From Acidobacteriota bacterium (GTDB lineage: Bacteria > Acidobacteriota > Vicinamibacteria > Fen-336), in contig WYBL01000163.1 in the NCBI GenBank assembly GCA_011526565.1, positions 62,001 to 126,000 on the forward strand: a stretch of DNA of 64,000 nucleotides, given 5' to 3'. Made by a program: the position numbers and the translations under genes. This document shows positions 25,094 through 33,889 of this stretch, one piece after another. Under the pieces are notes generated by a model. That model was not told where the DNA came from and did not search any database. It was given only the letters and a program-made list of their open reading frames with translations. Each line of letters begins with the position of its first letter. Positions within the stretch are counted from its first letter, which is position 1.

Positions 25094-26920
25094 ATGGCCG
25101 AGACCGCCCCGCCCGCACCGCTGCCCTCCTGGGCCTCCGAGATGCGCGAGGCGTTCCGCACGGGAGCCGCCAGCCAGTTCGTGCTCCACGGCAACGTGTT
25201 CGACCTGGTGGAGAGCGCCGACGGCCGTGGCGGGCGCGAGTGGGTGTCGCTGGCCCGCTTCCTCGAGACGACGATGTTCGCGCCGTTCGACGTCGTGCTC
25301 GTCTACGACCGCGGGCGCGGGCTGCGGGCGCGGCGGGGCGCGGAGCCGTTCTTCCGCTTCCTGAAGGCGTTCGACACCTTCTCCGGCACGCAATGGGCCT
25401 CGATGCCCGAACCCGGTCCCGACAAGCTGGCGAGCCTCGATCTCGGCAACCTGCTGCCGCGCGACCCGAAGCGGGCGATCGAGATCGTCGACCGCTTCCT
25501 GCGCCACGCGGTGACGCGGACGAAGGTGCAGGACGCGCGCTCCGTCGCCGACCCGCTGCGGGTGGCGGTCGTCGTCGACCACGCCCAGTTCGTGGTGCCG
25601 GCGGGCGACGTCGCCTACGTGGCGGAGTCGGCGCAGACCGTGATCCAGCTCCTCGACTGGTCGCGCGACCCGCAGATCACCGGCGCCGTCGTCGCCAGCG
25701 TGCTGATCTCCGAGAACCTGTCCGACCTCAACCGCACGCTGGTCGAGAACCCGCACTCGGCGAAGATCCGCCTCAGCCTGCCCACCGGGACGGAGATCCG
25801 CACGTTCGTCCACGACCTGGTGGCCGGCGAGGACTTCGAGAAGCTGTCCGAGGTGCCGAAGGAGGCGCTGGCCGACAAGCTCGTGGGCCTGACCCGCGTC
25901 GGCGTCCGCACGCTGGTGCGGCGCGCGCTGGGCGGCGGCCTGCGGATCTCGGGCGCGTTCCTGACCCGGATGAAGAAGGAGCTGATCGAGAAGGAGGCGG
26001 CCGGCCGGCTCGAGTTCCTGGAGACCGACCGCACCCTCGACGACGTCGCCGGACACGAGGAAGCCAAGGCCTGGCTGCGCGAGGACGCCGTGCTGCTGCG
26101 CCGCGGCAAGACCCGGGCGATGCCGATGGGCTACCTGCTGACGGGCCGCATCGGCACCGGCAAGACGTTCCTGGTCGAGTGCCTCGCGGGCGACGTCGGC
26201 GTGCCGTGCGTCGAGCTCAAGAACTTCCGCGACAAGTGGGTCGGCGCCACCGAGGGCAACCTGGAGAAGGTCTTCGGCATCCTGCAGGCGCTGGGCCAGG
26301 TGATCGTCTTCGTCGACGAGGCCGACCAGGCGACCGGCAAGCGCGGCGGCGGCGACGGCGACTCCGGCCTCTCCGGCCGCATCTACGCGATGCTGGCCAA
26401 GGAGATGTCCGACACCCGCAACCGCGGGAGGATCGTCTGGATCTTCGCCACCTCGCGGCCGGACCTGGTCGAGGTGGACTTGAAGCGCCAGGGCCGGCTC
26501 GACGTGCACATCCCGCTGTTCCCGCCCGGCGACGCCGCGGGTCGCGCCGCGCTGTTCGCTGCGATGGCCCGCAAGCTCAAGCTCGACATCGCGCCGGCCG
26601 ACCTGCCGACGCTGCCCGACGACGACCAGATCGGCGGCAACGAGATGGAGGGCCTGCTGGTGCGCGCGCTGCGCGCCCACGAGGCGGGCCTCGACGCGGC
26701 CGAGCGCGGCGGGCCGCCGCCACCCGGCCTGCGCTCGTGCATCGAGGCGGCGATCGCCGACTTCCGCAGCTCCGCCCACGTCGAGCGCCTGGAGCTGATG
26801 GACCTGCTCGCCGTGAAGGAGTGCACGGACACCCGCTTCCTGCCCGAACGCTTCCGCAGCCTCTCGCTCGCCGACGTCAACGCCCGGATCTCCCGGCTGA
26901 AGGCGACACTGGGCGAGTAA
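25094..26920 (+). CDS. Double-AAA+ ATPase with degenerate first domain (Ycf46-like)
   Basis: 608 residues. Domain 1 (about 10-300) has AAA-like topology with QFVLHGNVFDLVE and a Walker-B-like VAVVVDHAQFVV but no Walker A. Domain 2 (about 310-600) is a complete classical AAA+: LTGRIGTGKTFLVE (about 348-361), VIVFVDEADQATG (about 403-415), sensor 1 FATSRPDLVEVD and arginine finger RQGRLD. This arrangement resembles Ycf46-like ATPases. It closes the PspA/ABC cassette; a disassembly role on the PspA polymer, as Vps4 has on ESCRT-III, is attractive but inferred. GGAGG 5 bases before ATG 25094 favours this start over ATG 25082. Confidence 0.8.
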   Translation: MAETAPPAPLPSWASEMREAFRTGAASQFVLHGNVFDLVESADGRGGREWVSLARFLETTMFAPFDVVLVYDRGRGLRARRGAEPFFRFLKAFDTFSGTQWASMPEPGPDKLASLDLGNLLPRDPKRAIEIVDRFLRHAVTRTKVQDARSVADPLRVAVVVDHAQFVVPAGDVAYVAESAQTVIQLLDWSRDPQITGAVVASVLISENLSDLNRTLVENPHSAKIRLSLPTGTEIRTFVHDLVAGEDFEKLSEVPKEALADKLVGLTRVGVRTLVRRALGGGLRISGAFLTRMKKELIEKEAAGRLEFLETDRTLDDVAGHEEAKAWLREDAVLLRRGKTRAMPMGYLLTGRIGTGKTFLVECLAGDVGVPCVELKNFRDKWVGATEGNLEKVFGILQALGQVIVFVDEADQATGKRGGGDGDSGLSGRIYAMLAKEMSDTRNRGRIVWIFATSRPDLVEVDLKRQGRLDVHIPLFPPGDAAGRAALFAAMARKLKLDIAPADLPTLPDDDQIGGNEMEGLLVRALRAHEAGLDAAERGGPPPPGLRSCIEAAIADFRSSAHVERLELMDLLAVKECTDTRFLPERFRSLSLADVNARISRLKATLGE

Positions 26921-26998
26921 TGTGAACTGAGACCGTTCTTTCTGGGGGTGCGGGGGCGGAGGAGGCTTCGCCGCCCGACGGAGCCCCCGCGGAGCGCG

Positions 26999-27019
26999 GC
27001 GCCGCCGCTGGGGCGGCGC
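26999..27019 (+). other. GC hairpin directly before tryptophanase
   Basis: GCGCCGCC (26999-27006) and GGCGGCGC (27012-27019) form an 8-bp stem with loop gctgg, ending 11 bases before the tryptophanase GTG. There is no T-tract, so it is not a standard intrinsic terminator. It lies where a ribosome-binding site would be expected, and none is visible. It may end the upstream cassette with Rho or affect tryptophanase translation. Confidence 0.35.
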
Positions 27020-27030
27020 GGCGACTCAGA

Positions 27031-28410
27031 GTGGAACACTTCAAGACCATCATCGAGCCGTTCCGGGTCAAGTCGGTCGAGGCGATCAAGTTCACACGCC
27101 GCGAGGAGCGCGAGCAGGCGCTGCGCGAGGCCGGCTACAACGTGTTCCGGCTGCACGCCGAGGACGTGCTGGTCGACCTGCTGACCGACTCCGGCACCGG
27201 CGCCATGTCGGCCGCCCAGTGGGGCGCGCTGATGCAGGGCGACGAGAGCTACGCCGGCAGCCGCTCCTACTACCGCTTCCGGGACGTGGTCAAGGAGCTG
27301 ACGGGCTTCAAGCACGTGATCCCGACCCACCAGGGCCGCGCCGCCGAGCGCATCCTGTTCCACTCGATCCTCGAGCCCGGCATGGTGGTGCCCAACAACA
27401 ACCACTTCGACACCACCCGCGCCAACGTGGAGGTCGAGCGGTGCGAGGCCCGCGACCTGGTGATCCCCGAGGGCCGGGTGCCCGCGCTCGAGCACCCCTT
27501 CAAGGGCAACATCGACCTCACGGCCCTCGAGGAGACGCTGCAGAAGGACGGCGAGCGGGTGCCGCTGGTGATGGTCACGGTCACCAACAACACGGGCGGC
27601 GGCCAGCCCGTGTCGCTCGAGAACCTGCGCGGCGTGCGCCGGCTGTGCGACAGGTACAACAAGCCGTTCTTCCTCGACGCCTGCCGCTTCGCCGAGAACG
27701 CCTACTTCATCAAGCGGCGCGAGGCCGGGCAGGGCCACCGCACGCCGAAGCAGATCGCCCAGGAGATGTTCTCGCTGGCCGACGGCTGCACGATGTCGGC
27801 CAAGAAGGACGGCCTCGCCAACATCGGCGGCTTCCTGGCGATGAACGACGACGGCTGGACCGAGTCGTGCCGCAACCTGCTGATCCTGACCGAGGGCTTC
27901 CCGACCTACGGCGGCCTTGCCGGCTACGACCTGGAGGCGATCGCGCGGGGCCTGGAGGAGGTCGTCGAGGAGCCCTACCTGCGGTACCGCATCCGCTCGA
28001 TCGAGTACCTGGCCGAGAAGCTGGTCGCGGCCGGGGTGCCGATCCTGCGCCCTGCCGGCGGCCACGCGGTGTACCTCGACGCCCGCGCCCTGCTGCCGCA
28101 GGTGCCGCCGCTGCAGTACCCCGGCATCGCCGTGGTCAACGCGCTGTACCTCGAGGGCGGCGTGCGCGGCGTCGAGATCGGCACGGTGATGTTCGGCGCC
28201 CACCCCGACGGCACGGAGAGCGCCGGCCCGATGGACCTGGTCCGGCTGGCGATCCCGCGCCGCGTCTACACCCAGTCCCACGTGGACTTCGTGGCCGAGG
28301 TCGTGATCCACGTCGCCGAGCGCCGCCAGGAGCTGCGCGGCTACCGCATCGTCGAGGCCCCGAAGTTCCTCCGCCACTTCACCGCCCGCTTCCAGCCCGT
28401 CTCCGCCTGA
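27031..28410 (+). CDS. tnaA: Tryptophanase
   Basis: 459 residues, a PLP-dependent beta-eliminating lyase that splits L-tryptophan into indole, pyruvate and ammonia. The cofactor lysine is in TMSAKKDGLANIGG (about 257). Two positions distinguish tryptophanase from tyrosine phenol-lyase: NHFDTTRA carries Asp (Thr in the lyase) and GVEIGTVMFG carries Ile where the lyase has its substrate Arg. Both favour tryptophanase. Overall it looks intermediate between the two families (RRVYTQSHVDF). There is no TnaC-like leader peptide that I can see. GTG start, no clear ribosome-binding site. It is followed by adenosine deaminase and glutamine synthetase genes. Confidence 0.85.
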   Translation: MEHFKTIIEPFRVKSVEAIKFTRREEREQALREAGYNVFRLHAEDVLVDLLTDSGTGAMSAAQWGALMQGDESYAGSRSYYRFRDVVKELTGFKHVIPTHQGRAAERILFHSILEPGMVVPNNNHFDTTRANVEVERCEARDLVIPEGRVPALEHPFKGNIDLTALEETLQKDGERVPLVMVTVTNNTGGGQPVSLENLRGVRRLCDRYNKPFFLDACRFAENAYFIKRREAGQGHRTPKQIAQEMFSLADGCTMSAKKDGLANIGGFLAMNDDGWTESCRNLLILTEGFPTYGGLAGYDLEAIARGLEEVVEEPYLRYRIRSIEYLAEKLVAAGVPILRPAGGHAVYLDARALLPQVPPLQYPGIAVVNALYLEGGVRGVEIGTVMFGAHPDGTESAGPMDLVRLAIPRRVYTQSHVDFVAEVVIHVAERRQELRGYRIVEAPKFLRHFTARFQPVSA

Positions 28411-28424
28411 TCGCGCCCCGAGGC

Positions 28425-28430
28425 CACAAT
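28425..28430 (+). promoter_or_regulatory. -10 element CACAAT before adenosine deaminase
   Basis: CACAAT lies 6 bases before the ATG in the 26-base gap after tryptophanase. It may drive a leaderless transcript independent of the upstream gene. No -35 is recognisable. Confidence 0.3.
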
Positions 28431-28436
28431 AGGTCC

Positions 28437-29642
28437 ATGAAAGCCGACATCATCCGCCGCCTGCCCAAGACCGACCTGCACTGCCACCTCGACGGCTCGC
28501 TCCGCCTGCCGTCGCTGATCGAGATGTGCCGCGAGCGCCGCGTGTCGCTGCCCTCGGACACCGAGGAGGGGCTGCGCGAGCTGGTGTTCCGTCCCCAGTA
28601 CGCGAACCTCGCCGAGTACCTGGCGGGCTTCTCCTACACGGTCGCGGCGCTGTCGGACGTCGAGGCCCTGGAACGGGCGGCGTTCGAGCTGTGCGAGGAC
28701 TGCCAGGCTGAAGGTGTCCGCTACGTCGAGGTGCGTTTCGCACCGCAGCTCCACGTGCGCCCCGGGCTCGAACTCTCCGATGTCGTGCGCGCGGTCGACC
28801 GCGGCCTGCGGCGGGCGACGGCGGCCTTCAACGCCCGCCCCGAGGTCGCGGGCGGCCACGAGCCGCGCTTCGCGGCCGGCATGATCCTGTGCGCGATGCG
28901 GTTCTTCACGGGCGAGTTCTCGCCGGGCTACAAGCGCTTCTTCGACGCCATGCCCGAGGCGCCGATCCACGAGATCTACGCGGCGGCCAGCATGGAGGTG
29001 GCGCGCGCCGCCGCCCGCCTGCGCCACGACGAGGGGCTGCTGGTGGTCGGCCTCGACCTGGCGGGCCAGGAAAAGGGCTACCCGGCCGACGAGCACCACG
29101 TGGCCTACCAGGTCGCCCACGAGAACTTCCTCGGCAAGACCGTGCACGCCGGCGAGGACTACGGCCCGGAGTCCATCTTCCAGGCGATCGGCGACCTGCA
29201 CGCCGACCGCGTCGGCCACGGCACCTGGCTGTTCGACGAGAGCCGCATCCAGGACCCGCGGATCGAGGACCGCAAGGCGTACGTCGAGTCGCTGGCCCAG
29301 TACATCGCCGACAAGCGCATCACGATCGAGGTGTGCCTGACCTCGAACCAGCAGACGGTGCCTGAGCTGGCGGGCGACCTGAGCAAGCACCCGTTCGGCG
29401 AGATGCGCAAGCGGCGGCTGTCGACGACGTTCTGCACCGACAACCGCCTGGTGTCCGACACCACCGTCTCCCGCGAGATCGCGCGTGCGGTCGAGGCCTT
29501 CGACCTGACCGAGCGCGAGGTTCGCGACATCCTGATCTACGGCTTCAAGCGCAGCTTCTACCCGGGCACGTACCTGGAGAAGCGCACCTACGTCCGCGAG
29601 GTGATCGACTACGCCGACCGCGTGATGTCCGGCTCCATCTAG
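28437..29642 (+). CDS. add: Adenosine deaminase family enzyme
   Basis: 401 residues. Zinc ligands and catalytic residues of the adenosine/adenine deaminase fold are present: KTDLHCHLDGSL (11-22), VHAGEDYGPESI (about 237; catalytic Glu), DRVGHGTWL (about 261) and FCTDNRLVSDT (about 333). The last block has Asp-Asn instead of the usual Asp-Asp pair, so the substrate could differ from adenosine. The reaction is hydrolytic deamination releasing ammonia. It lies between tryptophanase and glutamine synthetase. About 50 residues longer than typical bacterial enzymes, with an insertion at about 195-205. Confidence 0.85.
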   Translation: MKADIIRRLPKTDLHCHLDGSLRLPSLIEMCRERRVSLPSDTEEGLRELVFRPQYANLAEYLAGFSYTVAALSDVEALERAAFELCEDCQAEGVRYVEVRFAPQLHVRPGLELSDVVRAVDRGLRRATAAFNARPEVAGGHEPRFAAGMILCAMRFFTGEFSPGYKRFFDAMPEAPIHEIYAAASMEVARAAARLRHDEGLLVVGLDLAGQEKGYPADEHHVAYQVAHENFLGKTVHAGEDYGPESIFQAIGDLHADRVGHGTWLFDESRIQDPRIEDRKAYVESLAQYIADKRITIEVCLTSNQQTVPELAGDLSKHPFGEMRKRRLSTTFCTDNRLVSDTTVSREIARAVEAFDLTEREVRDILIYGFKRSFYPGTYLEKRTYVREVIDYADRVMSGSI

Positions 29643-29699
29643 GGCCGGCGGCGCGGCCGTCCTCGCCAACCCGACTCCCACCCCGAATCGAGGCCCATC

Positions 29700-31046
29700 A
29701 TGAACCTCAAGCCCCACGGCGGCGACCTGTCCGCGATCGATTTCCTCGACCTGCTCGTGCTCGACATCTACGGCGGCCTGCGCCACGTCACCCTGCCGCG
29801 CGGCTACGTCGGCCCGAAGCTGTTCGCGGAAGGCGTCGGCTTCGACGCCTCCAACTTCGGCTTCGCGCGCGTCACCAGCTCGGACATGGTGGCGGTCCCC
29901 GACCTGGAGCGGGCCTTCGTGTCCGAAGAAGGCGGCCAGAGGATCCTGCACTGCCTGTGCGACGTGCGCTCCACGGAAGGCGAGCCGTTCGCCCAGTATC
30001 CGCGCGCGGTCGCCCGCCGGGCGCTGCAGGCGCTCGCCGAGCGGGGCGTGGCCGACGGCGCGAAGATGCTGGTCGAGCTGGAGTTCTACGTCTTCCAGCA
30101 CGTCGCCTACGCCACCGACTTCGCGCACTCGTACTACAAGCTGGAGAGCCCCGAGGGCATCGGCGAGCACTTCTACGACCAGCCGCGCTTCGGCATCCAC
30201 AAGGGCTACCACCGGCTGATGCCGGAGGACCGCTACTTCTCGCTGCGCAACCAGGTGGTGGCCCAGATGGGAGCGATCGGCATCCCCGTCAAGTACCACC
30301 ACCACGAGGTCGGCGCCGCCCAGCTCGAGATCGAGCTCGACTTCATGCCGCTGCTGGAGGCCGCCGACGCGGTCACCCTGGCGAAGTGGATCATCCGGTC
30401 CGTGGCCGGCGAGCTGGGCGCCTTCGTGACCTTCATGCCGAAGCCGATCTACAAGGCCGCGGGCAACGGCATGCACGTCCACCAGTACCTCGAGAAGGGC
30501 GGGCGCTCGCTGTTCCACGGCGAGGTCCTGTTCGGCCTGAGCCCGCTGGCCCTGCACTACACGGCCGGCCTGCTGGAACACTCGCTGACCGGCTCGCTGC
30601 TGGCGCTGACCAATCCCTCGACCAACTCCTACAAGCGGCTGGTGCCGGGCTACGAGGCTCCGGTCAACGCCACCTTCGCGATGGCCAGCCGCGCGGCGGC
30701 CGTGCGCGTGCCGGGCTACGCCAAGGGCGAAGACGTGCGCATCGAGTACCGCACCGGCGACGCCACCGCGAACACCTATTACATGCTCTCGGCGATGGCG
30801 CTGGCCGGCCTCGACGGCATTCGCCGCGGCGCCGACCCGGTGGCCCTCGGCTTCGACCGGGCGGAAGGCGCGCGCAGCTTCCCGCTGAGCCTCGACCGCG
30901 TGCTCGACGGCCTGGAGAGCGACCGCGAGTACCTGCTGCCGGCCTTCCCGCCGGCGCTGCTGGACCTGTGGACGAAGATCAAGCGCGAAGAGGCCGCCTA
31001 CGTGTACAACGCGCCGACGCCCCAGGAGTACGAGCTGTACTTCTGA
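29700..31046 (+). CDS. glnA: Glutamine synthetase, type I
   Basis: 448 residues, ligating ammonia to glutamate with ATP. Signature blocks seen: LVELEFYVF (metal-binding Glu), HHHEVGAAQLEIEL (about 201-214), TFMPKPIYKAAGNGMHVHQY (about 244-263) and LTNPSTNSYKRLVPGYEAP (about 304-322), with RIEYRTGD near 345. No adenylylation loop of the enterobacterial NLYDLP type is evident near the C-terminus, so it is likely the shorter, feedback-regulated GSI-alpha form. It follows two ammonia-releasing enzymes and could recapture their product. It converges on the MgtC-like gene with a 6-base gap. Confidence 0.92.
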   Translation: MNLKPHGGDLSAIDFLDLLVLDIYGGLRHVTLPRGYVGPKLFAEGVGFDASNFGFARVTSSDMVAVPDLERAFVSEEGGQRILHCLCDVRSTEGEPFAQYPRAVARRALQALAERGVADGAKMLVELEFYVFQHVAYATDFAHSYYKLESPEGIGEHFYDQPRFGIHKGYHRLMPEDRYFSLRNQVVAQMGAIGIPVKYHHHEVGAAQLEIELDFMPLLEAADAVTLAKWIIRSVAGELGAFVTFMPKPIYKAAGNGMHVHQYLEKGGRSLFHGEVLFGLSPLALHYTAGLLEHSLTGSLLALTNPSTNSYKRLVPGYEAPVNATFAMASRAAAVRVPGYAKGEDVRIEYRTGDATANTYYMLSAMALAGLDGIRRGADPVALGFDRAEGARSFPLSLDRVLDGLESDREYLLPAFPPALLDLWTKIKREEAAYVYNAPTPQEYELYF

Positions 31047-31052
31047 GCCGCG

Positions 31053-32318
31053 TCAGGCGAGCAGCAGGAAGGCGGCCGCGGCGGCCGCCAGCAGCAGGGC
31101 GGCGGTCGAGGCGAGCATCGGCCGCCGCAGCTCGTGCGCGCCCAGGGTCAGCGCCATGCCGGCCTTGACCACGGTGTTGGCGACCAGCGCGATCAGGATC
31201 GTCAGCGCGGCGGGGCCGAGCTGGCCCGGATCCGACTGCGCCAGCGCGGCCATCGACAGCGCGATGGCGTCGACGTCGGTGAGGCCGGCGACGGCGCCGG
31301 CGAGGTAGAGCCCTGCGTTGCCGAAGTAGAGCTGGGCGGCCTTGGCGACCACGGTGACGAGGCCGAAGATGGCGCCGAACTTGACGGCCTCGCCCAGCTC
31401 GAACGGGTTGCTGCCCGAGCGCACGGTGCTGGCTCCCCCGCCCGCCCGCCGCGTCCACAGCCACGCGCAGGCGGCCAGGTTGACGACGCCGAGCAGCAGC
31501 ACGCCCGGCGCCAGGCGGCGCGCCAGCGGTGGGGCGATCAGCGCGACCACGATCAGCACCCGGAAGAACATCACGGTCCAGGCGACCAGGATGCCGAGCG
31601 TGAAGGTGGGCGCGAGCGCGGGTTCGGAGCGGCTGCGCTGCGAGAAGCCGAGCGTGACCGCGGTGCTCGAGACCAGACCGCCGAGCACGCCGGTGAGGCC
31701 GATGCCGTGCTCCTGGCCGACCACCTTGACGAGCACGTAGCTCGCGAAGTTGAGGCCGGAGATCAGCACGACCATCAGCCAGACCTTGTACGGGTTCAGC
31801 ACGTCGAGCGGCGGCGGCCCGAAGTTGCGGTCGGGCAGCAGCGGCAGCACGATCGCCGTGATGATCGCGAACTTGAGGGTGGCCTCGACGTCGGCCGGCT
31901 CGACGCGGCCCACGATGCGGTGGGTGACGCCCTTGCTCGACAGCAGCAGCAGGGTGGCCACCGTCAGCGCCGTCGCCAGCCCTGGTCGGCCGATCCCGCA
32001 CAAGGTGCCGACGAAGAACGTCATCAGCACCGTGACTTCGGTCGTGGCGCCGACGTCGCCGTGGCGCGCGGTCACGTAGTACGAGACGACGGCCAGCGCC
32101 GCGACCGCGGCGAAGGCCGCAAGCAGCAGCGCGGTCAGTCCTGCCGCGAGGTGGAGGTGCGCCGCAGTCGCGCCCAGCAGGGCGACCAGCGCGAAGGTCC
32201 GCACGCCCGCCACCGGCTCCTCGTCGGGGCGCTGGCCGCGCTCCCGCTCGAGGCCGAGCAGCAGCCCGAGCCCGAGGGCCGAAGCGAAGCGCGCCGCCAG
32301 CTCGACGGTCGCCGTCAT
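31053..32318 (-). CDS. MgtC/SapB-DUF4010 membrane protein
   Basis: 421 residues with about 12 predicted membrane helices. The N-terminal third carries the MgtC/SapB block LGLLLGLERERGQRP (17-31), GVRTFALVALLGA and TEVTVLMTFFVGTLCG. The C-terminal two-thirds is DUF4010 (VSSTAVTLGFSQRS; GLTDVDAIALSMAAL). The exact transport or regulatory function of the fused family is not established. TACACT lies 9 bases before the ATG. The gene is monocistronic as far as the sequence shows, with a 31-base gap to the next minus-strand gene. Confidence 0.85.
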   Translation of the reverse strand: MTATVELAARFASALGLGLLLGLERERGQRPDEEPVAGVRTFALVALLGATAAHLHLAAGLTALLLAAFAAVAALAVVSYYVTARHGDVGATTEVTVLMTFFVGTLCGIGRPGLATALTVATLLLLSSKGVTHRIVGRVEPADVEATLKFAIITAIVLPLLPDRNFGPPPLDVLNPYKVWLMVVLISGLNFASYVLVKVVGQEHGIGLTGVLGGLVSSTAVTLGFSQRSRSEPALAPTFTLGILVAWTVMFFRVLIVVALIAPPLARRLAPGVLLLGVVNLAACAWLWTRRAGGGASTVRSGSNPFELGEAVKFGAIFGLVTVVAKAAQLYFGNAGLYLAGAVAGLTDVDAIALSMAALAQSDPGQLGPAALTILIALVANTVVKAGMALTLGAHELRRPMLASTAALLLAAAAAAFLLLA

Positions 32319-32327
32319 GGCGGGAAG

Positions 32328-32333
32328 AGTGTA
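32328..32333 (-). promoter_or_regulatory. -10 element TACACT before the MgtC-like gene
   Basis: Minus-strand TACACT (32333-32328) is 9 bases before the ATG, the only AT-richer hexamer in a GC-rich gap. It fits the leaderless pattern seen elsewhere in the window. Confidence 0.35.
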
Positions 32334-32349
32334 CTCCCGCTGGCCCCGG

Positions 32350-33702
32350 TCAGCGCTGGAGCGGAATCCGGACCAGCCCCGCCTGCGTTCGCCACCCCTC
32401 GGCGCCGCGGCTGGAGGAGCCGTAGACCGTCACCCAGAGGGCTCCGAGACCCTGCGCCATCCCGTACAGGATGTGGCCCGGCAGGCCGTCGCCGTAGCGC
32501 CGGGCCTCGAGGGTGGCTCGGTCCACGCGCTGCAGGCCACGCTGGCCGCCGATCCAGGCGTGGCGAGGCGTCAGGGCAATGGAGAGACCGCCGAGTCGCT
32601 CCCCGTTGACCGACTGGTGGAAGGTCTGCCAGCGCCCGGAGACGCGGTCGAGGCGGCTCACGCCGCGGTCGTCCCGGAAGTGGGTCAGCCAGGCCTCGCG
32701 CTCGTCGGCGGCGATCGCCGCGCCGTAGCCGTCGGCCAGGCCCGCCTCGACACCCCAGCGCTGGAAGCGGCCGGTCGCGCGGTCCCACAGGGCCACGCCG
32801 CCCCCGACGAAGGCGCCGTCCTTCTGCTCCGGGTCCCGCACGTACTCGCCCATGGACGTGAACCACACCGACTCGGGCCGCACGAGGATCCGGTACACGC
32901 CGTCGTGCTGGAGCTGGCCCGCCGCGCGGGTGAAGCTGCGCGCGGGGCTGGCCTCCAGCAACGGCCTCCCGGCCGCGCTCAGGGTCCGCACCTCTGCGCC
33001 CTTGCCGTGGCCGATCCACAGGCTGTCGCCCTCGCCCGACAGCACCCACACGCTGGGTGACTCGGCCTCGAGCGGCCTGAAGCGGTCGACCGTGGGGTCG
33101 AACGCGTGGATGCCCCGCAACTCGTTGACGCCGGACCGGGTCACCTCGCTGGCCGCGACGACGACCTGGCCCGCCACCCACGCGATCTGGGTCAAGCGCT
33201 CGCCGGGCAGCCCCGCCGCGCGCCCGTGAAGCCGCCACAGGTCGCGCGCCGGGTCGTGCTCCAGCAACCCGCGCGACGTCGCGACCCACACCCGCCCGCC
33301 ACCGACCTCGACGTCGAACAGCGCGAGCGCGGCCATCGGTCCCGTGAAGCGAAACACGTCGAAATCGGGCTGCCGCTCGCGCTCGACGGGACGGCTCGGG
33401 CCGACCGGCACGGCCGGCTCGGGCGTGGCCTCGAGCGCGACGGCGGCGCGACGCGGGGTCGGGTTCGGGGTCGGCGTGGCCAGCGGGCGATGCTGCGCCC
33501 TCTGGGCGTCGGTCGCGAACTCGGCATCATCCGGGGTCCGCGCCTGACTCGGCGGCCCGTCGACCGCGATCCGGCCAGCCTGCCGTCCGGACCCGGGTCC
33601 CTGGCCGATTGGCTCCGGCGGCGCCGGTCGACGCGCGACCACGACGAACAGGGCGACTGCAACCACGCCTGCGGTCAAGGCCAGCGCGGCGACGGAGCGC
33701 AT
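32350..33702 (-). CDS. Membrane-anchored beta-propeller-like protein
   Basis: 450 residues. One N-terminal membrane helix (about 4-25) is followed by a low-complexity Pro/Thr/Ala region with TPTPNPTP (about 70-100). The rest (about 125-450) consists of repeating strands of the type RVWVATSRGLLEHDP, SLWIGHGKGAEV, AWLTHFRDDRGVSRLD and HAWIGGQRGLQRVD, like the two-component-regulator propeller repeats. No catalytic domain follows, so it may be a periplasmic sensor or interaction module. The start is uncertain: TTG 33747 adds 15 residues, and a GTG in another frame (about 33812) with a GAGGGGG site hints at a small frameshift in the N-terminus. Confidence 0.55.
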   Translation of the reverse strand: MRSVAALALTAGVVAVALFVVVARRPAPPEPIGQGPGSGRQAGRIAVDGPPSQARTPDDAEFATDAQRAQHRPLATPTPNPTPRRAAVALEATPEPAVPVGPSRPVERERQPDFDVFRFTGPMAALALFDVEVGGGRVWVATSRGLLEHDPARDLWRLHGRAAGLPGERLTQIAWVAGQVVVAASEVTRSGVNELRGIHAFDPTVDRFRPLEAESPSVWVLSGEGDSLWIGHGKGAEVRTLSAAGRPLLEASPARSFTRAAGQLQHDGVYRILVRPESVWFTSMGEYVRDPEQKDGAFVGGGVALWDRATGRFQRWGVEAGLADGYGAAIAADEREAWLTHFRDDRGVSRLDRVSGRWQTFHQSVNGERLGGLSIALTPRHAWIGGQRGLQRVDRATLEARRYGDGLPGHILYGMAQGLGALWVTVYGSSSRGAEGWRTQAGLVRIPLQR

Positions 33703-33889
33703 CAGGCTCGGCTTCGGGCGCAGCACGCTCTCGAGCGGCTCACGCAAGGCGCGCCAGCGGCGAGCTTCGCCCCGGGCTCGGGCTCCAGTGCGTCGCGCTG
33801 CTGGCGGACCTGGCTCACGTCCGTTGGGCCCCCTCGGAGGTGCGTCGCGATGCTAGCGCGCGGGCTCCTCGAAATCGCCCCGAAACGAC

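Noticed and set aside
27031..28410. Tyrosine phenol-lyase instead of tryptophanase
   Set aside because: The discriminating positions read FDTT and VEIG, as in tryptophanase, not FTTT and MERG as in the lyase.
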